From the NCBI GenBank assembly GCA_046727855.1, contig JBKPDL010000038.1:1-39095 (forward strand): a DNA stretch of 39,095 nt, read 5' to 3'. Positions 17,057 to 24,521 of this stretch are shown here, one piece after another (positions within the stretch are counted from its first letter, which is position 1; each line of letters begins with the position of its first letter). The notes beneath the pieces are model-generated. The model searched no databases and had not been told where the DNA came from. It was given only the letters and a program-made list of their open reading frames with translations. The DNA comes from DASPWV01 sp046727855. Its GTDB lineage: Bacteria > Acidobacteriota > Vicinamibacteria > Vicinamibacterales > UBA2999. The position numbers and the translations under genes are program-made.

Positions 17057-17527
17057 GGTGCGCTCGCCGCGCTCCAGATCGAGCAGCGCTCTCTTGATCG
17101 GCAGACCCCCGCCGTAGCCGGTGAGCGATCCGTCGCTGCCGATGACGCGATGGCAGGGAATGATGATCGCGATCGGGTTTGATCCGTTCGCGAGGCCGAC
17201 CGCGCGTGCGCTCGGATTGCCGACCTTACGCGCGATCATCCCGTAGCTCGCCGTCTCACCGTAAGGGATGTCGCACAATGCGCGCCACACCTGCTGCTGG
17301 AACGGTGTGCCCTGGGGCGCAAGTGGAAGGTCGAAGCGGCGCAACTTGCCGTCGAAATAGGCCGTCAGCTGCGTGACCGCTTCGTCGAGCGATCCGCGAT
17401 CCGGTTCCCACTCATGCCGCGGCCGCGAGCGGTCCCGTCCACGCACGAACAGTAGAAAGCGCAGGCCTCCGCCGTCGCCGGCAAGCAGCAGCGGCCCAAC
17501 CGGACTCGTGAGCGTGCGGTAGTACAT
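17042..17527 (-). CDS. ogt: Methylated-DNA--[protein]-cysteine S-methyltransferase
   Basis: A 161-residue suicide DNA-repair enzyme. The active-site motif IPCHRVIG has the acceptor cysteine at C125, and the helix-turn-helix with the arginine finger is in 'SARAVGLANGSNP'. The C-terminal 'LTGYGGGLPIKRALLDLE' is also typical. The N-terminal ribonuclease-like domain is short but present. It removes O6-alkylguanine and O4-alkylthymine damage. No AraC-type Ada domain is fused, so this is the Ogt form. The 3' end overlaps the convergent permease by 15 bases. Confidence 0.95.
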   Translation of the reverse strand: MYYRTLTSPVGPLLLAGDGGGLRFLLFVRGRDRSRPRHEWEPDRGSLDEAVTQLTAYFDGKLRRFDLPLAPQGTPFQQQVWRALCDIPYGETASYGMIARKVGNPSARAVGLANGSNPIAIIIPCHRVIGSDGSLTGYGGGLPIKRALLDLERGERTLFSA

Positions 17528-17570
17528 CAGCTACTCGCGCAACCGATCTGCATTGACGTGGATCGCCGCC

Positions 17571-17602
17571 GGCTTCAGCTATCAGCTTACGGCTTTCAGC
17601 TC
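17571..17602. repeat. Repeat word forming the 3' end of the Mpo1-like gene
   Basis: The plus strand reads GGCTTCAGCTATCAGC then TTACGGCTTTCAGCTC, an imperfect tandem of a GGCTT-CAGCT word. On the minus strand it encodes the last residues ELKAVS and the stop of the Mpo1-like gene. The phrase CGGCTTTCAGCTC recurs exactly at 28569-28581 in another gap, and a weaker relative (TCAGCTTAACGGCTTT) lies at 35745-35760. Confidence 0.65.
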
Positions 17603-17860
17603 AAAAAAACCGAGAGCTTTGAAGAATTCAGGTGGCTTCCCCTCGAAGGCATGTCCGACGAATTGAAAGATCCACCCGACGAGGAACAAGCCACCCGCAA
17701 TCCACAGAAGCGACGGCATGGCGACCGCTGCACCGATCGCGAGAAGAATCGACGCCGCGATCATCGGAATTCCAATCGTGTGCAGCAGCCGGTTCGCCGG
17801 GTGCTGGTGGCTCTCAGAATACTGGGCGATCCATTCCGACATAGGACGATTACCAAGCAT
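17582..17860 (-). CDS. Mpo1-like (DUF962) small membrane protein, probably with altered C-terminus
   Basis: ATG 17860 is chosen because AGGGTG sits five bases upstream; GTG 17866 and ATG 17842 are alternatives. About 92 residues: a short soluble start (SEWIAQYSESHQHPANRLLHTIGIPM), then two or three hydrophobic helices and the DUF962 mark 'VGWIFQFVGHAFEGKPPEFFK'. The yeast relative Mpo1 is an Fe(II) dioxygenase of fatty-acid alpha-oxidation; the conserved histidines (HQH, H of LLH, GH) are present. Homologues normally go on for about 20-30 residues after PPEFF, but here the frame enters a dispersed repeat word and stops. It follows the arginase-family gene by about ten bases on the same strand. 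Confidence 0.82.
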   Translation of the reverse strand: MLGNRPMSEWIAQYSESHQHPANRLLHTIGIPMIAASILLAIGAAVAMPSLLWIAGGLFLVGWIFQFVGHAFEGKPPEFFKALGFFELKAVS

Positions 17861-17869
17861 GATCACACC

Positions 17870-18712
17870 CTACTGCCGTGCGGCGTCGCGCGGAACCGCC
17901 GCCTTGACGACGTCGAAGGCGACCTGGCGCGCGCGCCCATCCGGATCGAACGCAGGATCGTAGGCGGTGATAGCGAGCGCATAGATGTTGGCGCGCTGCG
18001 AGATCGCCTCCACCGCCGACACAAGCGCTCGCGGCGACAGCCCTCCGGCGGGCGCGTAGCGACTGACCCGGACCCACTCCGGATCGAGCACGTCGAGATC
18101 GACGTGCACATAGAAAGCCGTGGCTGGGAATGCGGAGAGCCGCGCCGACAGCCGGCCGATCTCCTGTTCCGTCAGCCGCTGAACCTGCGAACTGTCGAGC
18201 GCTCTCGCTTCGGCGTCGTCGAGATCACGTGCGCCAATCAACAACACGCGCTGCTCCTCAATCGGCCTGAAGTTACGCACCCGCGCCACGGCCTCGGCGT
18301 GGGCCCGGCCCGTCGCCATGGCCAGCGCCATGCCATCGAGATAGCCCGTGATGGTTGTTTGCGGCGTGTTGAAGTCGCCGTGCGCGTCGAACCAGATCAC
18401 GCCGGCGTCCTTCGGCCGCGGCGCCAGACTGCCGACCGCGGAACTGCAGTTGCCGGCGAGCACGATCGGGAACTCCCGCTGCGACAGCGCGTGACGAATC
18501 TCCCACCCGAGCGCATCCTGCAGCGCGATAACGCGCATCAACGCATCCTGGGGCGCATCCTGCGACAGGTGCACGCTCGCTTCGCGCACACTGTGTCCCT
18601 CTTCACGCAGCTGGTTCGCGAGGCCGGCTTCCAGCAGCCGCACCGGTCCGCTGCCGGTGCCAACGTTGCGCTTCCCGACGTCGTAGGGCACGGCGACTAT
18701 CGCAATCTGCAT
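17870..18712 (-). CDS. Arginase/agmatinase/formimidoylglutamase family enzyme
   Basis: A 280-residue ureohydrolase-fold protein. The binuclear Mn site is visible as D109-A-H111-x-D113 (WFDAHGDFNTP) and D205-x-D207-x2-D210-P (HVDLDVLDP). The first metal motif, usually GGDH, is GNCSS with C89 in the His position; related bacterial subgroups also use Cys there, so activity is likely kept but the metal site differs from true arginase. The substrate cannot be assigned between arginine, agmatine, a formimino or a guanidino compound. It is the first gene of a short minus-strand group with the Mpo1-like gene and is divergent from the NamZ-like gene across 62 bases. Confidence 0.88.
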   Translation of the reverse strand: MQIAIVAVPYDVGKRNVGTGSGPVRLLEAGLANQLREEGHSVREASVHLSQDAPQDALMRVIALQDALGWEIRHALSQREFPIVLAGNCSSAVGSLAPRPKDAGVIWFDAHGDFNTPQTTITGYLDGMALAMATGRAHAEAVARVRNFRPIEEQRVLLIGARDLDDAEARALDSSQVQRLTEQEIGRLSARLSAFPATAFYVHVDLDVLDPEWVRVSRYAPAGGLSPRALVSAVEAISQRANIYALAITAYDPAFDPDGRARQVAFDVVKAAVPRDAARQ

Positions 18713-18752
18713 GGCTTATCCCGTCCAACGGACGGCGATCAATCGCGAACAC

Positions 18753-18758
18753 TATAAT
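18753..18758 (+). promoter_or_regulatory. Consensus -10 TATAAT before the NamZ-like gene
   Basis: TATAAT at 18753-18758 lies 16 bases before ATG 18775, predicting a leader of about ten bases. There is no clear -35 at the proper distance. CAGGG after it could be an SD, but the spacing to the ATG is long. The same 62-base gap must also hold the promoter for the divergent arginase-family gene. Confidence 0.4.
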
Positions 18759-18774
18759 TCCAGGGCTACGTTTC

Positions 18775-19953
18775 ATGCTGCCCGTTACGCTTGGCTCGAC
18801 AGTTTTACTCAACTCAGGCCGCCTGCGCGGGCGCCGCGTCGGCATCGTCAGCAATCCGGCGTCGGTCGATCAGCAGCTCAGACACATCGTCGATCTCGCG
18901 CTCGGCGACGAGCGGCTCAACGTCACTGCGCTGTTCGGGCCGCAGCACGGCTTTCGCTCGGACGTGCAGGACAACATGATCGAGACACCGCACGCCGAAT
19001 TTGAAGGCGGCGGCCCGCGACGCGTTCCCCTCTTCTCGCTTTACAGCGAAACGCGCGAGCCGACTGCCGACATGCTGCGCGATGTCGACACGCTCGTGAT
19101 CGACTTACAGGACATCGGAACGCGCATTTACACTTACGCCTACACCATGGCCAACTGCATGCGCGCATGTAAGCGCCACGGCATCAAGGTGATCGTGTGC
19201 GATCGCCCCAATCCTCTCGGCGGCATCGAGATCGAGGGAATCACGCTCGAGCCGGGCTGCGAATCGTTTGTCGGCCTCTTTCCGATTCCCACCCGCCATG
19301 GCATGACGATCGGGGAGCTCGCGCGGCTTTTCAATGAAGAGTTCGGTATCGGATCGGACCTCGAGGTCGTTCCCATGCAGGGCTGGGCACGGATGATGTA
19401 CTTCGACAACACCGGCCTGCCGTGGGTGATGCCGTCGCCGAACATTCCGACGCTCGACAGCGCCATCGTCTTTCCTGGAACCGTGCATATCGAAGGGACG
19501 AACGCATCCGAGGGACGGGGCACGACGCGTCCATTCGAGCTCGTTGGCGCGCCGTGGATCAAAGCAGAGAAATTTGCCGCGGCGCTGAACGCACTTCGCT
19601 TACCGGGCGTGTACTTTCGCCCCATTGTGTTCGAGCCGACGTTTCAAAAGCACGCCCGTGTCGCGTGCGGTGGGTGCCAGCTGCACGTGCTCGACCGGGC
19701 GATGTTCAAGCCGGTGCTCACAGGTTGGGCGGTGATCGAGGAAATGCGCGCGGCGGATCCGGCGAGCTTCGCGTGGAAGCCGCCGCCGTACGAGTACGAG
19801 CACGACAAACAGCCGATTGACGTCATCACCGGCGCAAAATGGTTTCGCGAGCGCATCGACGCTGGCGAGCACGCCGAGTCGATCGCGCAACGAGCCGAGC
19901 AAGGCGTGCCGGCGTTTCGTGCGCTCCGGCAGCGATATCTCCTCTACCAATAA
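18775..19953 (+). CDS. DUF1343 / NamZ-like exo-beta-N-acetylmuramidase family protein
   Basis: A 392-residue protein with the full DUF1343 pattern: 'GRRVGIVSNPASVD', FGPQHGFRSDVQDNM, 'DIGTRIYTYAYTM', DRPNPLGG, PTRHGMTIGELA, 'MPSPNIPTLDSAIVFPGT' and EGTNASEGRGTTRPFELVGAPW. NamZ (GH171) splits terminal MurNAc from peptidoglycan fragments. The E/G-rich EGTNASEGRGTT block carries residues thought to be in the active site. Many relatives have a signal peptide; here the protein begins directly with the catalytic fold and no upstream in-frame leader is visible, so a cytoplasmic recycling role is more likely. The stop overlaps the next ATG by one base (TAATG). Confidence 0.9.
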   Translation: MLPVTLGSTVLLNSGRLRGRRVGIVSNPASVDQQLRHIVDLALGDERLNVTALFGPQHGFRSDVQDNMIETPHAEFEGGGPRRVPLFSLYSETREPTADMLRDVDTLVIDLQDIGTRIYTYAYTMANCMRACKRHGIKVIVCDRPNPLGGIEIEGITLEPGCESFVGLFPIPTRHGMTIGELARLFNEEFGIGSDLEVVPMQGWARMMYFDNTGLPWVMPSPNIPTLDSAIVFPGTVHIEGTNASEGRGTTRPFELVGAPWIKAEKFAAALNALRLPGVYFRPIVFEPTFQKHARVACGGCQLHVLDRAMFKPVLTGWAVIEEMRAADPASFAWKPPPYEYEHDKQPIDVITGAKWFRERIDAGEHAESIAQRAEQGVPAFRALRQRYLLYQ

Positions 19954-20447
19954 TGGCTGTCCCTTCAGGTCTCAGCGTCGAACACACGGTTATCATCCAG
20001 GCGCCGCCGGAGCGGGTGATGGCCGCCTTTTTCAGCGCCGACGATCTGGCCAAATGGTGGCAGGTGACTCGATCCGTCACCATCGCCCGTCCGCTGGGCA
20101 CGTACGCTGTGGAATGGCAATCGACCGACCTCAGAGACGACGTGCTTGGGCGGCTCGGCGGAACATTTCACGGCACGGTGATCGACTACAGCGACGGCAA
20201 CGAGTTTTTCGTCGCGGAGGCCTACTGGCAGCCGCCCGAAGGCGATCCGATAGGCCCGATGGCCCTGGAGGTGCGCTGCCGAACGCAGGGCGGCGCACAG
20301 ATCACGCGCCTGAGCGTGCGGCAAAGCGGCGAAGACGAAGGCCCTCGGTGGCAGCGCTATTTCGAGGTCGCCTCCGCGGGCTGGCAGCGCGCGCTCGCCG
20401 AGCTCAAGGCCTACCTCGATCGTGAGTCGCTGCGTGAGCGCCTCTGA
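19953..20447 (+). CDS. SRPBCC (AHSA1/START-like) domain protein
   Basis: The start at ATG 19953 shares its A with the stop of the NamZ-like gene. The 164-residue protein opens with the SRPBCC text 'EHTVIIQAPPERVMAAFFSADDLAKWW', followed by alternating strands (GTYAVEW, GTFHGTVIDY, NEFFVAEAYW) and ends in a long C-terminal helix 'WQRALAELKAYLDRE'. The fold is a helix-grip cavity that binds small hydrophobic ligands. No catalytic residue can be assigned. Translational coupling to the NamZ-like gene suggests common expression, not necessarily a common pathway. Confidence 0.88.
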   Translation: MAVPSGLSVEHTVIIQAPPERVMAAFFSADDLAKWWQVTRSVTIARPLGTYAVEWQSTDLRDDVLGRLGGTFHGTVIDYSDGNEFFVAEAYWQPPEGDPIGPMALEVRCRTQGGAQITRLSVRQSGEDEGPRWQRYFEVASAGWQRALAELKAYLDRESLRERL

Positions 20448-20511
20448 CAAGTTGAGAAAAACACCGTACAACCGGGATACGAAATTCAAAATGCCAAATT
20501 CGAGGTAAGCC
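20448..20511. repeat. Short convergent gap with an AT-rich repeat word
   Basis: Between two convergent stops the sequence GAAATTCAAAATGCC-AAATTCG (20481-20502) repeats AAATTC 14 bases apart. Its low GC stands out from both flanking genes. No hairpin with a T tract is seen. I read it as another dispersed intergenic word. Confidence 0.45.
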
Positions 20512-21816
20512 TCACGCCGCGCTGCCCGCGCGGATCGACTCGAGTCCGTGTCCCTCGGCGCTCGTCTCGCGTGCGCGTAGCGCAGCGGCAAACACGAATC
20601 CAACGAGGCTGAGCGCGAAAAACAACCACAACATCGGCATGTAGCCCGCGGGGTTGTCGGGACCGGCGCCGTAGGCGTCATTCAACGCACCCGCGACCAG
20701 ATTGATCACCGTCATACCGATGTTCTCCAGCATCGTCATCAACCCATAGGCCGTGCCGAGACGGTGCGAAGACACCAGGTAGGGCACCGCTGGCCAAAGC
20801 ACCGCGGGTACCAGCGAAAACGCGACGCCAATCAGCACAGTCGAGGCCCACAGACTCAGGTCCGTATACGCGAGGATCGGAAAGACCGCGGCAAGCAGGA
20901 CGCTGCCGAACGCCATCAACCCGGCGCGATTGGCAACCCGATCGGCGATGAAGCCAAACGCCGGCGTCGCGAAGATCGCGGCAAGGAAAACGTAGGCGTT
21001 CATCGCGCCCGCTTCCTGCAGCGAGAGACCGTGAGCGTGCTGAAAGTATTTGATGGCGAATGTGCTGCGGAAGGGGAAGATCACGGAATAGAAGGTGACG
21101 CAGAGCCCGACGATGTACCAGTACGAACGGTCGAATCGCCACAAGTCGCTCCACACGACTCGGTCAGTTGGTGCGGGCGCGGCAACCTGGTAGCGGCGCG
21201 CGGCACTTCGCTCGAGGAAGTAATACGCGGCGCTCCCAACGACAGAGATCCCCGCAAAGCCGGCGGCGAGCCAGAGCGGCGGCTGCCAACCCATGTCGTA
21301 AAGCGGTTTGAACCACGTCGTCGACATATCCGCGCTGTACGAACCCGCGCGCGCGATGCTGAGATTGAGGCCAAAGGCCAATCCCAGCTGACGCCCGACG
21401 AACCATTGACCGATGACGACGGTGACCGCCACGATGAGCGATTCCGCGCCGAGACCAAACACCAATCGTCCGGCTGCCATGACGGGGAACAGCGGCGATA
21501 CGGCCGTCAGCAGCGCGCCGATTAAGCAGATGATCGAGAAGACCAGCGTGGAGAGGCGCGTGCCGAAGCGGTCGATGATAATGCCGCCGACGAGCACCAT
21601 CACGATGTTGGGCAGACTGTAGATCGCGTTCAGCGTGCCGAGTTGCGTGTCGCTGAAGCCGAGCAACCGTTGCAGCAGGTCGGCGACCGGCGCCACGGCA
21701 TCATAGGCGTAGTAATTTCCGAACATCGCGACGCTGACAGCCACGAGCACGGCCCAGCGCCATACCGCGGGTGGAGGATTCTTCGTTCCGCCCTGATCCA
21801 GTGCTTTGCTGGTCAC
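20512..21816 (-). CDS. MFS transporter
   Basis: A 434-residue membrane protein starting at GTG 21816 with twelve hydrophobic segments. It shows the MFS loop 2-3 motif as 'GGIIIDRFGTRLS' and the corresponding loop 8-9 motif 'GFIADRVANRAGLMAFGS'. It resembles the MFSD1-like and organic-anion branches of the superfamily, but the substrate cannot be named. A charged C-terminal tail ends ESIRAGSAA. The gene is divergent from the FAD oxidoreductase with only 23 bases between starts, so the two probably share a control region. Import of that enzyme's substrate is a reasonable guess. Confidence 0.9.
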   Translation of the reverse strand: MTSKALDQGGTKNPPPAVWRWAVLVAVSVAMFGNYYAYDAVAPVADLLQRLLGFSDTQLGTLNAIYSLPNIVMVLVGGIIIDRFGTRLSTLVFSIICLIGALLTAVSPLFPVMAAGRLVFGLGAESLIVAVTVVIGQWFVGRQLGLAFGLNLSIARAGSYSADMSTTWFKPLYDMGWQPPLWLAAGFAGISVVGSAAYYFLERSAARRYQVAAPAPTDRVVWSDLWRFDRSYWYIVGLCVTFYSVIFPFRSTFAIKYFQHAHGLSLQEAGAMNAYVFLAAIFATPAFGFIADRVANRAGLMAFGSVLLAAVFPILAYTDLSLWASTVLIGVAFSLVPAVLWPAVPYLVSSHRLGTAYGLMTMLENIGMTVINLVAGALNDAYGAGPDNPAGYMPMLWLFFALSLVGFVFAAALRARETSAEGHGLESIRAGSAA

Positions 21817-21839
21817 GATGCTATTGTTTCATAGCCCTC

Positions 21840-23027
21840 ATGACCGCTATGGCAGACGTGGTCATCGTCGGTGGCAGCGTTGTGGGATGCAGCACGGCGT
21901 GGCACCTCCGTAGCGAGGGCTTCGCCGGCCGTATCGTCATCGTCGAGCGCGATCCGACGTATCAGCGCGCTTCCGCGTACCTTGCGATGGGGGGCATCCG
22001 CCAACAGTTCTGCACGCCCGTGACGGTGCAGATGGTGCAATACAGCGTCGGTCTCTGGAAAGAGTTCGATTCCCGTTTTGCTTTCGCCGGCCGGGCGCCG
22101 CGCGCGTGGTTTCGGCAGCGCGGGTATCTATTTCTCGCAACGGCAGCTTCGTCGGGCGCGCTGATGAATCGCTATCAGCTCGAGCAGCGCGCCGGAGCGC
22201 GCGTGCGGCTGGTCTCCAGGGAAGACCTCGCGGCGCTCGTGCCGGACGTCAGGCTCGACGACATCGTGTACGGCGTGTTCGGACACGAGGATGGGTATGC
22301 AAATCCCCGGCAAGTGCTGTTCGGGCTTCGCCGCGGCGCGGAAGAAGCCGGTGCTGAGTTCATCACGGGCGAGGTGACCGGAATCATCGTGAGATCCGGC
22401 GCAGTTCACGGTGTGCAGCTCGCCGACGGCGGCGAGATCTCAACGAGGATCGTGGTGAACGCCGCCGGACCGTGGGCCGGCAGGCTTGCGCGTGCCGCAG
22501 GCCTCAGCGTACCGATCGAGCCGGTTCGCCAGACGCTCTTCCGCGCCACGCTGCCGCAGCGCTGGCCATATCGGTTTCCGATGGTGATTGATCCCGGCGG
22601 CGTCCACTGGCGACACGACGATCCCGTCGAAGACGGGGAGCCAGATCGGATCATCGTCGCGTTCACAAAGTGGGATGAGCCTCCGGGCGAAAACTTTGAG
22701 GCGGACATCGGCCGGTGGTCCCGCGAATTTCTACCGGCGCTTGCCCACCGCCTTCCCGTGTTCCGCGAGCTGCGTGATGTGGAAGGGTGGGCCGGGCTTT
22801 ATGAGATGACCCCAGATCACAACCCAGTGCTTGGTGAGCATCCGGCGCTGCGCGGGTTGATCTTTGCAAACGGATTCAGCGGTCACGGTCTCATGATGTC
22901 GCCCGCGACGGGCAAGATCGTGTCGGAGATTGTTCGGCTCGGCAAGAGCCAAACGTTCGACATGAGCCTGTTTGCACCGGATCGATTCGAGCGCGGCGCG
23001 CTTGTGCACGATGCCGCGACGATCTAG
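21840..23027 (+). CDS. FAD-dependent oxidoreductase (DAO family)
   Basis: The start is taken at ATG 21840, with ATG 21849 also possible; the earlier in-frame codon at 21771 lies inside the divergent MFS gene. The protein has about 395 residues. The FAD-binding Rossmann motif GGSVVG is at 11-16, with 'IVIVERDPTYQRASAY' after the second strand. The DAO substrate-domain block GYANPRQVLFGLRRGAEEAGAE (shown here without its last residue in homologues) and the late motif TPDHNPVLG plus NGFSGHGLMMSP are those of sarcosine oxidase/FOXRED1-like enzymes. These oxidise secondary amines or amino acids. Acceptor and substrate are not evident. Confidence 0.88.
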   Translation: MTAMADVVIVGGSVVGCSTAWHLRSEGFAGRIVIVERDPTYQRASAYLAMGGIRQQFCTPVTVQMVQYSVGLWKEFDSRFAFAGRAPRAWFRQRGYLFLATAASSGALMNRYQLEQRAGARVRLVSREDLAALVPDVRLDDIVYGVFGHEDGYANPRQVLFGLRRGAEEAGAEFITGEVTGIIVRSGAVHGVQLADGGEISTRIVVNAAGPWAGRLARAAGLSVPIEPVRQTLFRATLPQRWPYRFPMVIDPGGVHWRHDDPVEDGEPDRIIVAFTKWDEPPGENFEADIGRWSREFLPALAHRLPVFRELRDVEGWAGLYEMTPDHNPVLGEHPALRGLIFANGFSGHGLMMSPATGKIVSEIVRLGKSQTFDMSLFAPDRFERGALVHDAATI

Positions 23028-23051
23028 TTGTGCATCACATTTTTGCGGCGC

Positions 23052-23312
23052 TCAACGGCTCCTGGCCGTTCCAGTTCCCTTCATTTGCTTGTTCGCTGAT
23101 TTACCCAGTTTCTCGATCGATCCCGTTGCGCCCCAACGAATCGTGATGTCGTTCAAAGTGTTGGTCGCAACGTTGCCAGTGTCGCGCGGAGTTGAGGGGG
23201 GTTGCAGGGTGTTAATAGGCAGCACCTGTGTCCACGTCACCTGGTTATTGCGATCGAAGTAGCGCCCGCTCGCGAATGTTGCTCGCCATGACTTCTTTGC
23301 TGCGGATTGTGC
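23052..23312 (-). pseudogene. Unrecognised coding remnant in a 360-base gap
   Basis: The gap 23028-23390 has no full gene. On the minus strand one frame is open from a TAG at 23313-23315 to a TGA at 23052-23054, giving about 86 residues with protein-like composition: 'FASGRYFDRNNQVTWTQVLP' then NTLNDITIRWGATGSIEKL. The only internal start is GTG at 23240, in the middle of the conserved-looking text, and there is no SD. This looks like the tail of a larger protein whose front was lost. An inverted repeat AACGGC/GCCGTT (23054-23070) covers its stop. I cannot name the family. Confidence 0.4.
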
Positions 23313-23390
23313 CTAAAAAGTTCGACGACTACTTCTAATCTTCGGTTCCGCGCGGCGCTGGGGCGAGCAGCCTCATCAATGGTCGTTTCG

Positions 23391-24509
23391 TCACTCGGGA
23401 GCGCCGCGCGCCCGGAGGTACTCCGCAATCGCCGGTTTCTCACAGTAGACGGCCCACCCGAGCGGATTGCCGCTGAAAATCGTGTCCTTGATGTCCAAGC
23501 GTGCGCCGCGCTCAACGAGCAGACGCACGACGTCTTCGTGCCCGGCGCCCACCGCCTGATGCAAAGGCGTCGAGTGTGCGTGGAAGCCTTCGGGGTTGAA
23601 GCGGTTTGGATCTTCGCCTGCATCGAGCAACATCTCGACGACTTTGACGTGCCCGTGCTGCGCGGCGAGCGCGAGGGCGATGTGTTTGCTTTGCCTGTCG
23701 CTGTCGGCGTGCGAGAGGAGCCGTGCGACCTCCTCAACACGCCCCAGACCCGCGGCTGCGGCGACGTTGTCCACGAGCGCGCCGCGGTTAGCGAGCGTCT
23801 TCGCAGTGTCGAGATAGCCAAAAGCGAGTGCCGTCAAGAGCGGCGATTGCCACTTAGTGCCGGGGCCCTCGTCGAGCGCCGCGCCGTAATCGAGCAGTGT
23901 CTCGGCGAGCGCCGCCTGAAGACCGGCCTTCGCCGGATGACAACTGGACACGAGCATGCTCATGGTCGTGCACTTGTTCTCGTACATGTCGGCGAGCGCA
24001 TCAACCTCGGCGCCGGCGTCGAGCAGCGTCTTGGTGACATCGATAGCATTCGCCGGCGTCCGCTGCCGGACGTCCTCGACGCCGTTCGCGCCGACGTAGT
24101 GCAGCAGTGTGGCGTGATGTCTTCGCGCCGAGCGCGTGTGCACGAGCTCAGGGTGCGCTTGCAGCATCGAGTGGAGCACCGGCAAATTGCCGAACACGAC
24201 CGCGTCGGCCGCTTCCTCGAAGCGGGTCACCTCCGGCACAGTTCGAACCGCGACGCTGAAGTTCAGTAAGTCAGGCCAGGTTGCGAAGTGATGCTGGCTG
24301 GCGACGACGAGCTGCGCGTCAGCCAAATCGAGTGCGGCCGGATCGACAGCGCTCACCGTCTTGCCGCGAAAGCGCGGGTGCTGCCACTTGAATCGCCACA
24401 GCGCTTTGTTATCGTGCGAGCGCACGGCGTCGTAGAGCGCCTGCGCCTGACGTGCGTACTCATCCGCCTCGGCAAAGTACCAACGATCGGCGACGTGATC
24501 TGAGGCCAT
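23391..24509 (-). CDS. Ankyrin-repeat protein
   Basis: A 372-residue protein. The first 90 residues are a helical domain (VADRWYFAEADEYARQAQAL) without repeats. Ankyrin units follow, recognisable from 'ADAVVFGNLPVLHSMLQAHP', 'TLLHYVGANGVEDV...TLLDAGAEVDAL', 'LALAAQHGHVKVVEMLLDAG' and 'TPLHQAVGAGHEDVVRLLVERGARLD'. No signal peptide or membrane segment is seen, so the protein is probably cytoplasmic and acts by protein binding. The gene starts 12 bases after the pyruvate kinase stop on the same strand and is probably read through from it. The partner is unknown. Confidence 0.9.
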   Translation of the reverse strand: MASDHVADRWYFAEADEYARQAQALYDAVRSHDNKALWRFKWQHPRFRGKTVSAVDPAALDLADAQLVVASQHHFATWPDLLNFSVAVRTVPEVTRFEEAADAVVFGNLPVLHSMLQAHPELVHTRSARRHHATLLHYVGANGVEDVRQRTPANAIDVTKTLLDAGAEVDALADMYENKCTTMSMLVSSCHPAKAGLQAALAETLLDYGAALDEGPGTKWQSPLLTALAFGYLDTAKTLANRGALVDNVAAAAGLGRVEEVARLLSHADSDRQSKHIALALAAQHGHVKVVEMLLDAGEDPNRFNPEGFHAHSTPLHQAVGAGHEDVVRLLVERGARLDIKDTIFSGNPLGWAVYCEKPAIAEYLRARGAPE

Positions 24510-24521
24510 TCGTCTTACAGA

